Both the position numbers and the translations under genes were made by a program. Positions 7,447-13,762 of a DNA stretch of 17,657 bases are shown piece by piece (positions within the stretch are counted from its first letter, which is position 1; each line of letters opens with the position of its first letter). The stretch comes from Chloroflexota bacterium (GTDB lineage: Bacteria > Chloroflexota > Dormibacteria > Dormibacterales > Dormibacteraceae). Under the pieces are notes generated by a model that saw only the letters and a list, made by a program, of their open reading frames with translations, made no database searches and had not been told where the DNA came from. The stretch spans positions 1-17,657 of the forward strand of contig VBGV01000194.1 of assembly GCA_005880755.1 (NCBI GenBank), written 5' to 3'.

Positions 7447-8447
7447 CAACGCTACAGCGTGACAAGCCACATCTCTATGACGAGATCAAAGATCTGGTCG
7501 ACGCGAACCAGGAGATCCTGATCTTCGGTCACAAGGACGCCGACGGCGACACGCTCGGCTGCAGCCTCGCGTTCGCGGAGGCGCTGCGGTCTGAAGGCAA
7601 GGATGTCTGGGTCCTCGTGCCGCCGCCGCTGCCGACGATGTACACGTTCCTTCCCGGCTTCGAAGACATCCAGGCCGAGCCGCCACATGGCGTGGACCCG
7701 CATCTCGTCTTCTTTTTCGACTCGGGCAACCTGGAGCGGTCGGGCAGCGCCGTGCGGCGCATCGCCGAGCACGCGACGATCGTGAACGTCGACCACCACC
7801 CGTCGAACAGCCGCTTCGGCGACATCAACGTGATCGACCCGAACGCATCCGCCGTCGGCCAGGTGGTGATGGAGATGCTCGACCACTTCGGTTACACGAT
7901 CACACCCACCATGGCGATGAACCTCTACGTCGCGCTGCTCACCGATACCGGAGGCTTCCGCCACGAGAACACGACCCCGCGAGCGCTGGAGGACGCGGCG
8001 CGACTGGCCCGCCTCGGCGCGGATCCTGGACGCATCGCCACCCAGGTCTACAAGATGCGGCCCGAAACGACGCTGAAGCTGAGCGGCATGGCCCTCGCCA
8101 CGATGCGCGTGGAGATGGATGGACGTCTCGCGTGGGCGAAGGTCTCGAGACGGATGCTGAAGGAGGCCAACGCCGCGATGGCCGAGTCCGAAGGCATCAT
8201 CGACACCCTGAACAGCATCGCGGGCCTCGAGCTGGCCATCCTGTTCAAGGAAGTCTCGAGCGACCTCACCAAGATCAGCGTCCGCAGCCGCGGCGCGGTC
8301 GACGCTGCCGCATTGTGCGCCTCATTCGGAGGAGGCGGACACATCCGCGCCGCGGGGGCGGAGATCGAACGCCCGATGGACGAGGCTGTGAAGGTCGTGC
8401 TGGCGGCCGCCAAGGAGGCGATCCTTGCCGCCTCAGCGCAGCCCTGA
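7443..8447 (+). CDS. nrnA: NrnA-type DHH/DHHA1 phosphoesterase (nanoRNase / pAp phosphatase), probable ATA start
   Basis: DHH-DHHA1 enzymes of the NrnA type degrade 2-5 nt RNAs and often dephosphorylate pAp, using two Mn2+ ions. Counted from ATA 7443 (334 residues) the metal-binding motifs are all present: HKDADGD at 30-36, VNVDHHPSN with Asp117-His118-His119, a downstream TDTGGFRHENTTP segment, and the DHHA1 motif FGGGGHIRAAG with His300. The only standard start in the 5' half, GTG 7617, would delete the first motif and cannot be right. ATA 7443 lies behind a strong SD and overlaps the rbfA stop as ATAG, like the ATGA overlaps elsewhere in this operon. CTG 7494 is a less likely alternative. 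The gene overlaps truB by 23 bases. nrnA between rbfA and truB is a common order. Confidence 0.88.
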   Translation: MATLQRDKPHLYDEIKDLVDANQEILIFGHKDADGDTLGCSLAFAEALRSEGKDVWVLVPPPLPTMYTFLPGFEDIQAEPPHGVDPHLVFFFDSGNLERSGSAVRRIAEHATIVNVDHHPSNSRFGDINVIDPNASAVGQVVMEMLDHFGYTITPTMAMNLYVALLTDTGGFRHENTTPRALEDAARLARLGADPGRIATQVYKMRPETTLKLSGMALATMRVEMDGRLAWAKVSRRMLKEANAAMAESEGIIDTLNSIAGLELAILFKEVSSDLTKISVRSRGAVDAAALCASFGGGGHIRAAGAEIERPMDEAVKVVLAAAKEAILAASAQP

Positions 8448-9339
8448 CGCCTCGCGCTTTGCGACCGGGGTCCTCAATGTCGACAAGAGCGCAGGCGAGA
8501 CTTCTTTTTCGGTCGTCAACCGTCTTCGGCGGCTGACCGGCGCGCATCGCGTCGGCCACGCCGGAACGTTGGACCCGCTGGCGACCGGCGTCCTCCCCGT
8601 CCTGTTCGAGTCGGCGACCCGCCTCGCCGAGTTCGCGCTGAAGCTGCCGAAGACTTACGTGGCGGACATCCACCTGGGCTTTGTCACCGCGACCGACGAC
8701 GCCGAGGCCGAGCCTGAGCCGGTCGCCGACCCGAGCGGGATCGCCGCGGGCGACGTGGAGGCGGCTCTGGCGGGCTTTGCCGGCCGCATCCTGCAGCAGC
8801 CGCCGGCCTTCTCGGCGGTCAAGGTCGACGGCAAACGCGCCTACGTGCTGGCTCGGGGCGGCGAGCTGTCGCGACCCGCGGCACGCGAGGTGGAGGTTTA
8901 CTCGGCGACTCTCGTTGACTTCCAGCCCGGGACGCGAGCGATTGCGCGCATCGAGGTTCGTTGTGGAAGCGGCACTTACCTTCGTTCGATCGCGCGCGAC
9001 CTCGGCGACCGGCTTGGGGTCGGCGGGTATCTCGGACGGCTGGTGCGCAAGGCCTACGGTGAGCTGACCATCGACCACGCGGTGCGCATTGACGAGCTCG
9101 CCACGCCCGAAGCGGTGCGCGACCGGCTGCTTCCGGCGGAAGTCATACTGCCCGAGATGGAGCGGGTCAGGCTCAATGTGGAGCAGGAGGCGCATGTGCG
9201 ACAGGGCCGCGCGGTGCGAGTCCTCCCCGAACCAGGACCGGGGTTGGTGCGCGCGCACGATGCTGAAGGACGCCTCGTCGCGCTCGGTCATGCCGATCCA
9301 TTGCGGAGGACGTTCGTACCGGAGAAGGTGCTCAGCTGA
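8425..9339 (+). CDS. truB: TruB, tRNA pseudouridine-55 synthase
   Basis: TruB converts U55 in the T-loop of elongator tRNAs to pseudouridine. The 304-residue product has GVLNVDKSAGETSFSVVNRLRR near the start, then the catalytic motif GHAGTLDPLATGVLPV with the nucleophile Asp50. QQPPAFSAVKVDGKRAYVLAR follows, then CGSGTYLRSIARDLGDRLG, and a C-terminal PUA-like region after about residue 240. TTG 8425 is supported by AAGGAGG at 8412-8418, 6 bases upstream, and overlaps nrnA by 23 bases. The stop TGA 9337-9339 overlaps the proposed CTG start of ribF as CTGA. The protein is of normal length with no disruptions. Confidence 0.95.
   Translation: MPPQRSPDASRFATGVLNVDKSAGETSFSVVNRLRRLTGAHRVGHAGTLDPLATGVLPVLFESATRLAEFALKLPKTYVADIHLGFVTATDDAEAEPEPVADPSGIAAGDVEAALAGFAGRILQQPPAFSAVKVDGKRAYVLARGGELSRPAAREVEVYSATLVDFQPGTRAIARIEVRCGSGTYLRSIARDLGDRLGVGGYLGRLVRKAYGELTIDHAVRIDELATPEAVRDRLLPAEVILPEMERVRLNVEQEAHVRQGRAVRVLPEPGPGLVRAHDAEGRLVALGHADPLRRTFVPEKVLS
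9321..9328 (+). promoter_or_regulatory. ribF: Ribosome binding site (GGAGAAGG) supporting the ribF CTG start
   Basis: GGAGAAGG inside the 3' end of truB ends 7 bases before CTG 9336. It would be 49 bases away from the alternative GTG at 9378, which has no SD of its own. Confidence 0.5.
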
Positions 9340-10241
9340 AGGTTCATCTGGGACTGCCCTCCAGTCCGATCGGACCGGTGGCGCTGACGGTCGGCAGCTT
9401 CGACGGGGTCCATCTCGGCCACGTGGACGTGATCGGCCACGCCGTGCGCGCCGCATCAGAGGTCAAAGGCACGTCGGCGCTGATCACATTCGAGCCGCAC
9501 CCCCGATGCGTGCTCGATCCGGCGAACTGCCCGCAGTCGATCACCACCCTGCAGGAAAAGCTCGCATTGATGGAGAGGGCCCGGATCGAGCACGCCGTCG
9601 TGGTTCGCTTCGACCGGGAGCTTTCGGCGCTGTCGCCGCAGGATTTCATCGATCGATTGAGCGCCTCGATGGAGATCCGCAGGTGGGTGATCGGCTTCGA
9701 CTTTGCGTTCGGCCGCGGGCGCACGGGTAACGCCGAGTGGCTGCGTGGCCACGGCCACTCGGTCGAGGTCGTGCCTCCATTCAAGATCGACGGCCGCGAG
9801 CTGCACAGCTCGGAGGTGCGGCGGCTGATCACGACGGGTGAGCTCGAGGAGGCAAACCGACTCCTTGGGCGCGAGTACTCGATGTCCGGGCCGGTCGAGG
9901 CGGGGGACCGGGTGGGTCGCCGCCTCGGCTTTCCCACCGCGAACATCGGCATCGAGCCCAACAAGCTCGTCCCGGCGCTCGGCGCCTATGCAGGTCGCGC
10001 GCATGCTCCCGAGGGAGACTTCGTGGCCGCCCTGTCCGTCGGCTACCGCCCGACATTTGGCGGCACGCAGCTTCGCGTGGAGGCGTTCCTGCTCGACTTC
10101 GAAGGCGACCTCTACCAAAAGCGACTCGAGCTCCGTTTCGTCCGCTACCTACACCCTGACATCAAGTTCGCGACGCCCGACGAGCTGGTCCGCCAGCTGA
10201 AGCAGGATGTCGTTGACACGCGTCGCTTCGTTTCGCGTTGA
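9336..10241 (+). CDS. ribF: RibF, bifunctional riboflavin kinase / FMN adenylyltransferase, probable CTG start
   Basis: RibF makes FMN and then FAD from riboflavin. The N-terminal adenylyltransferase domain shows the nucleotide-binding signature VGSFDGVHLGH, FEPHPRCVL, WVIGFDFAFGRGRTGN and SSEVRRLI; the C-terminal kinase domain shows GDRVGRRLGFPTANI and later VEAFLLDFEGDLYQKRLELRFVRYLH. Starting at CTG 9336 the protein is 301 residues and begins MKVHLGLPSSPIGP, which resembles the usual RibF opening strand. The next standard start, GTG 9378, would leave only four residues before the nucleotide-binding motif. CTG 9336 overlaps the truB stop as CTGA and has an SD 7 bases upstream. The stop TGA overlaps the TTG start of the next gene (TTGA). 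Function is certain; the start is likely but unproven. Confidence 0.92.
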   Translation: MKVHLGLPSSPIGPVALTVGSFDGVHLGHVDVIGHAVRAASEVKGTSALITFEPHPRCVLDPANCPQSITTLQEKLALMERARIEHAVVVRFDRELSALSPQDFIDRLSASMEIRRWVIGFDFAFGRGRTGNAEWLRGHGHSVEVVPPFKIDGRELHSSEVRRLITTGELEEANRLLGREYSMSGPVEAGDRVGRRLGFPTANIGIEPNKLVPALGAYAGRAHAPEGDFVAALSVGYRPTFGGTQLRVEAFLLDFEGDLYQKRLELRFVRYLHPDIKFATPDELVRQLKQDVVDTRRFVSR

Positions 10242-11362
10242 CGAAGGTTCTCGTGGTCGGCGGCGGGATCGCGGGTTACTGCGCCGCACTCGCCGCGCGA
10301 CGCGACCGCGCCGACGTGACCGTCGTCGCGCGTGCGCCAGGTGCGACCGCGTTGTACGCCGGAGGGATGGAGATCGTCGACGACCTCGAGTCGGTGCTGC
10401 GCTCGAGCCATCACCCGCTGGCGCGTCTGGGGATGGACGCGGTCGGGCTCGCGGCCGAGCTAGACGCCGCGATCTCGGCGCTGCAGCTCGCATTGGGCAA
10501 AGAGGGCCTGAAGTTTGAAGGAGCCTGGCGCAGCCGAGGCCTTTACGCCGACATCCACGGCATCGCCCGCCCGGCGAGCGTGGTGCCGGAATCGGTCGCG
10601 CCCGGCGAGCTCGGGGCCCTGAGCGGGAAGCGCGTCGCGGTGATCGGGGTGCCCGAGGTGGGCGATTACGACGCCGCATCCACCGCCCAGGCGCTCAAAG
10701 AGCTGCACGGCGTGGAGGCCTTTGCGGAGGACATCTCGATCCCCGACCTGCCGCAGGGCGCGTCGCTGACCGACCTCTACGGCCGCCGTGCGCCGTCACC
10801 GCGCGCGCGTGGGGCGGCGATCGCCTATCCGCCAGGCTTCACCAACCTTCCCGCCGACGGTTTCGAGCTCCTTGCGTCCCCGCCCTCGCCGCACGGGTGG
10901 CGCCTGCAGCAGGCGATCTCGCTGGGATTGGTCCACGCGGAGATCACGTCATTTGAGACAGCGCGAGGACGCGTCACCGCCGCGCGCTCCGCGGCCCGAA
11001 CCTTTCGCGCCGACGCCCTCGTGCTCGCGACTGGACGTCACATCGGCGGCGGGCTCCGCGCGGCGCGCGTCACGACGGAGCCGCTGCTGGGATTGGGCGT
11101 CTTCCAAGACGGACTTCCTGCGGCGAGCGCCGGCACGCGCATGCATCACCTCCAATACCTCGATCCCGCCGAGGAGATGCGACTCGGCGTGATGACCGAC
11201 AAGCGTCTGCACCCGCTGAACGAAGATGGCGCGGTTCCCTTCACCAACGTGTATGCCGCCGGCGCGATGTTGGGCGGCTACGACTACGCGGGTCCGTGTG
11301 GTTTTGGGGTTCCCATCCTCACTGGCTGGCTCGCCGGCCGTTTCGCCGCGCGGCAGGAATGA
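10238..11362 (+). CDS. glpB: GlpB-like FAD-dependent glycerol-3-phosphate dehydrogenase subunit B homologue
   Basis: GlpB is a flavoprotein subunit of the anaerobic, quinone-linked glycerol-3-phosphate dehydrogenase (GlpABC), which oxidises G3P to DHAP. The 374-residue product begins with a Rossmann FAD motif VVGGGIAGYCAAL (GGGIAG at residues 8-13). It continues with the GlpB-like AGGMEIVDDL, HPLARLG, a central GKRVAVIGVPEVGDYDA, ALVLATGRHIGGGL with LLGLGVF, and the C-terminal FAD segment NVYAAGAMLGGYDYAG from residue 337. It is slightly shorter than E. coli GlpB. Neither glpA nor glpC is in the window, so the partner is unknown; the next FAD enzyme is one candidate (inference). TTG 10238 overlaps the ribF stop as TTGA and has no clear SD. 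A generic FAD-dependent oxidoreductase is the fallback call. Confidence 0.82.
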   Translation: MTKVLVVGGGIAGYCAALAARRDRADVTVVARAPGATALYAGGMEIVDDLESVLRSSHHPLARLGMDAVGLAAELDAAISALQLALGKEGLKFEGAWRSRGLYADIHGIARPASVVPESVAPGELGALSGKRVAVIGVPEVGDYDAASTAQALKELHGVEAFAEDISIPDLPQGASLTDLYGRRAPSPRARGAAIAYPPGFTNLPADGFELLASPPSPHGWRLQQAISLGLVHAEITSFETARGRVTAARSAARTFRADALVLATGRHIGGGLRAARVTTEPLLGLGVFQDGLPAASAGTRMHHLQYLDPAEEMRLGVMTDKRLHPLNEDGAVPFTNVYAAGAMLGGYDYAGPCGFGVPILTGWLAGRFAARQE

Positions 11363-11451
11363 GTGTCATCAACCGATTTCGCCTCGCTGTATCCGACGGC
11401 GCCCATTGGGTGCGGCCATTCGGCTCCATTGGCACAAGCGGTGCGGAATGA
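11359..11451 (+). CDS. Hypothetical 30-residue ORF linking glpB and the AGPS-like gene
   Basis: This short ORF exactly fills the gap between two real genes. Its ATG (11359) overlaps the glpB stop as ATGA, and its TGA (11449-11451) overlaps the ATG of the next gene as ATGA. The peptide, beginning MSVINRFRLAV, has no recognisable domain, no signal peptide and no membrane segment. AGGA lies directly against its ATG, too close for a good SD, so expression would depend on coupling to glpB. It may act only as a translational bridge delivering ribosomes to the next gene, or be a chance ORF. The double overlap, matching every neighbouring junction, is the main argument that it is translated. Confidence 0.4.
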   Translation: MSVINRFRLAVSDGAHWVRPFGSIGTSGAE

Positions 11452-12821
11452 GAGCTGAGAGCAAGGCTGAGCTCGAGAAGATCGTCGGGCCGACCGCGGT
11501 CGACGAGCGTCCGGTCCGCGACCTCTGGCCGCTCGCGATCATGGATGAGCGCGCCGGCACCGTCCCACCGCGCGTACTCGTCGTGCGCCCGACGGGCCGA
11601 GACCAGGTCGCTGACGTGCTGCGCTGGGCCACTTCCAAGCGCGTCGCTGTCACGCCGATGGGTGGAGGGAGTGGCGTCTGTGGCGCGCTCGCGCCGGCCG
11701 CGGGCGAGGTCGTGATGGACATGGGCGCCCTCGATCGCGTCCTCGAGATCGACGAGACCAACCTCATCTGCACGTGCGAAGCCGGAGTCAACGGCTACGC
11801 CCTCGAGCAGCAGCTCAACGCGCGCGGGCTCACGCTCGGGCACTATCCGAGCTCGCTGCCTGGGACGACCGTCGGTGGCCTCATCGCGACGCGGTCGTCC
11901 GGCCAGGAATCGAGCCGTTACGGAAGCATCGAGGACATGGTGCTTGGTCTCGCGGTGGTCCTCCCAGACGGAACGTTTGCAGCGCCGCGGCCCGGCCCGC
12001 GCTCCGCAGCAGGTCCGGCGCTGCATCAAGTTTTCCTGGGCGCGGAAGGTGGCCTTGGCGTCGTGATCGGCGCCGTGCTTCGAGTCCACCGCCTGCCGGA
12101 AGCAACCGTCGGCCGCGGCTACGCGTTTGGCGACTTGCGTGCCGGCCTCGCCTGCATGCGCTCCGTCATGCAGGCGGGCATCCGGCCGCTGGTGATGCGC
12201 CTGTATGACGCGGAGGACACATTGTTCAGCGGATACGAGGTCCAGGAGGGGGAGTGCGTGCTCGTCATCGCGACCGCCGGTCTGGCCGAGGTTGCGGAGG
12301 CGGAATCCAGAGCGGTCGAGCGATTCGCCGGCGGCGCGCGCGGGCTGGGCGAAGAGCCATGGCAGCGTTGGCAGCGCCACCGGTTCGACCTCTCCGCCGA
12401 GCGCCTCCAGGCCTTTCTCACACCGGCCGGCGCGTACCTCGACACGATCGAGCTGGCGGCGTCCTGGACGGTGCTCGCGGAGCTTCACGCCAGGGTCAAG
12501 CCCGCAATAGCGGTGGGTGGGCTCGCGTTATGCCATTTCAGTCATGCATATGAGCAGGGCTGCTGCGCGTATTTCACGTTCGGCGGCTCTGGTGACGATG
12601 AGGTTGAGGCGCGCGCGGCGTATGTTCGCGCGTGGGAAGGAGCGATGAGCGCGGCTCTCGAGCTTGGCGCGACGATCAGCCACCACCATGGTGTCGGCCA
12701 GGCGAGAGCGAGATGGGTCGCCGACGAGCTTGGAGGATGGATGAGAGTCTGGAGAGCGGTGAAGGCAGGAATCGACCCCGAGGGGATCATGAATCCGCGA
12801 GCGGTCGGAGGCTCCCGATAG
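11448..12821 (+). CDS. FAD-linked oxidase, alkyldihydroxyacetonephosphate synthase (AGPS)-like
   Basis: AGPS enzymes use FAD, without net redox, to swap the acyl chain of acyl-DHAP for a fatty alcohol, the ether-bond-forming step of ether lipid synthesis. The 457-residue product has the VAO-type FAD domain with PMGGGSGVCGA (GGGSGVCG at 72-79). It also has the stretch GHYPSSLPGTTVGG, then TRSSGQESSRYGSIEDMV, and LGAEGGLGVV. The C-terminal part has SHAYEQGCCAYFTFGG, whose Tyr375 aligns with the active-site tyrosine of AGPS, and SHHHGVGQARARW with His412-414, the AGPS histidine cluster. It ends in DPEGIMNPR. A glycolate/D-lactate oxidase-like function is less likely given these motifs but cannot be excluded. 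ATG 11448 has no SD and is coupled by ATGA to the 30-codon ORF. Upstream frame extension is a glpB shadow. Confidence 0.82.
   Translation: MRAESKAELEKIVGPTAVDERPVRDLWPLAIMDERAGTVPPRVLVVRPTGRDQVADVLRWATSKRVAVTPMGGGSGVCGALAPAAGEVVMDMGALDRVLEIDETNLICTCEAGVNGYALEQQLNARGLTLGHYPSSLPGTTVGGLIATRSSGQESSRYGSIEDMVLGLAVVLPDGTFAAPRPGPRSAAGPALHQVFLGAEGGLGVVIGAVLRVHRLPEATVGRGYAFGDLRAGLACMRSVMQAGIRPLVMRLYDAEDTLFSGYEVQEGECVLVIATAGLAEVAEAESRAVERFAGGARGLGEEPWQRWQRHRFDLSAERLQAFLTPAGAYLDTIELAASWTVLAELHARVKPAIAVGGLALCHFSHAYEQGCCAYFTFGGSGDDEVEARAAYVRAWEGAMSAALELGATISHHHGVGQARARWVADELGGWMRVWRAVKAGIDPEGIMNPRAVGGSR
12149..12176. repeat. Perfect 10-bp inverted repeat inside the AGPS-like gene
   Basis: CGCCTGCATG (12149-12158) and its exact reverse complement CATGCAGGCG (12167-12176) flank an 8-base spacer. 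In RNA it would form a stable hairpin within the coding region. There is no U-run after it, so it is not an intrinsic terminator. It may be chance in high-GC sequence. Confidence 0.5.
12807..12811 (+). promoter_or_regulatory. Ribosome binding site (GGAGG) deciding the lipid kinase start
   Basis: GGAGG at the 3' end of the AGPS-like gene lies 6 bases before ATA 12818. No ATG, GTG or TTG occurs in the kinase frame between 12740 and its first conserved motif. Confidence 0.6.
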
Positions 12822-13762
12822 GCGCCCGTCCCGGCGCGGCGATCCTCTTCGTCGTCAACCCGTCGTCAGGCGGGGGCAAGGCGGGGCGCGAGTGGGCGGG
12901 CGTCGAAACATGGCTGCCGTCGAGTGGGCTGCCTTACGAGGTCGTCTTCACGACGCGGCCGTTCGAGGCGACCGAGATCGCGCAGAAGGCTGTGCGCGAA
13001 TCGCGGCCGGTGGTCGTCGCGGTCGGAGGCGATGGGACCCTCAACGAAGTCCTCAACGGCTTCTTCCGGAACGGGGCGCCGATCCCGACCAGCAGCAAGC
13101 TCGCGATGGTTCCGTTGGGAACAGGAGGCGATTTTCGGCGCACTCTGCGTATACCGATCGATCCCAAGGAAGCGATCGAGGTCTTGCGCAGCGGGATGGT
13201 GAGGCGGCTTGACGCCGGTTGCGTCACATATCAAAACCAGGACGGCAGCACGGCCGTGCGTCACTTCATCAACATCGCCGATGCGGGTTTGGGTGGCGAC
13301 GTCGTCTATCGGGTGAACCGAGGCAGCAAACGATTGGGTGCGATGACATACAAGGTGGGCAGCGGACTGGCGCTGCTGACCTATAAGAACAAGCCGATGA
13401 CAATGGTCATCGACGGCTCCACGCACGAGCTCGCGAAGGCGCAGCAGGTCGTGGTCGCGAATTGCCAGTTCTTCGGCGGCGGGATGCAGATGGCGCCCTC
13501 CGCCTCGCCTACCGACGGCGTGTTCGACGTGATCGTCGTCAAAGACGCGGGCAAGATCGAGACGATGCGCGGCATCAACGATTTCCTGAATGGCAAACAC
13601 CTCGACAACGGCAACCCCAAAATTGAGCTGATGTACGGCAAAAGGATCAGCGTCACCTCGCCGGAGAAGGTGCGCATCGACCTGGACGGCGAGGACGTCG
13701 GCTTTCTGCCTGCGCTCTTCGAAATTCAGCCCGGCGCCATCGAGTTCATAACGCCCCGATGA
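12818..13762 (+). CDS. Diacylglycerol kinase (DAGK/YegS/BmrU) family lipid kinase, probable ATA start
   Basis: Members phosphorylate diacylglycerol, sphingosine-like or related lipids with ATP at the membrane surface. From ATA 12818 the product is 314 residues, a normal family length. It shows the first motif FVVNPSSGGGKAG just after the start, VVVAVGGDGTLNEVLNG with GGDGTLNE at 70-77, PLGTGGDFRRTL from residue 99, NIADAGLGGDVVYRVN, and the C-terminal DLDGEDVGFLPALFEI. The usual GTGNDFAR is GTGGDFRR here, with Gly in place of Asn. The start is unusual: ATA overlaps the upstream TAG as ATAG, with GGAGG 6 bases before it. The alternative ATG 12737 would overlap the AGPS-like gene by 85 bases and has GGAGG touching it with no spacing. 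The stop overlaps the next gene as ATGA. Confidence 0.88.
   Translation: MGARPGAAILFVVNPSSGGGKAGREWAGVETWLPSSGLPYEVVFTTRPFEATEIAQKAVRESRPVVVAVGGDGTLNEVLNGFFRNGAPIPTSSKLAMVPLGTGGDFRRTLRIPIDPKEAIEVLRSGMVRRLDAGCVTYQNQDGSTAVRHFINIADAGLGGDVVYRVNRGSKRLGAMTYKVGSGLALLTYKNKPMTMVIDGSTHELAKAQQVVVANCQFFGGGMQMAPSASPTDGVFDVIVVKDAGKIETMRGINDFLNGKHLDNGNPKIELMYGKRISVTSPEKVRIDLDGEDVGFLPALFEIQPGAIEFITPR

Noticed and set aside
7617..7619. GTG 7617 as the nrnA start
   Set aside because: It would remove the HKDADGD metal-binding motif that is intact just upstream in the same frame.
10213..10218. TTGACA as a -35 box for the GlpB-like gene
   Set aside because: No -10-like hexamer lies 16-18 bases downstream; it falls inside ribF codons and the next gene is coupled by a TTGA overlap.
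11226..11447. Start of the AGPS-like gene at 11226
   Set aside because: The extra N-terminus is the 3' end of glpB read in another frame and matches no FAD-oxidase N-terminus.
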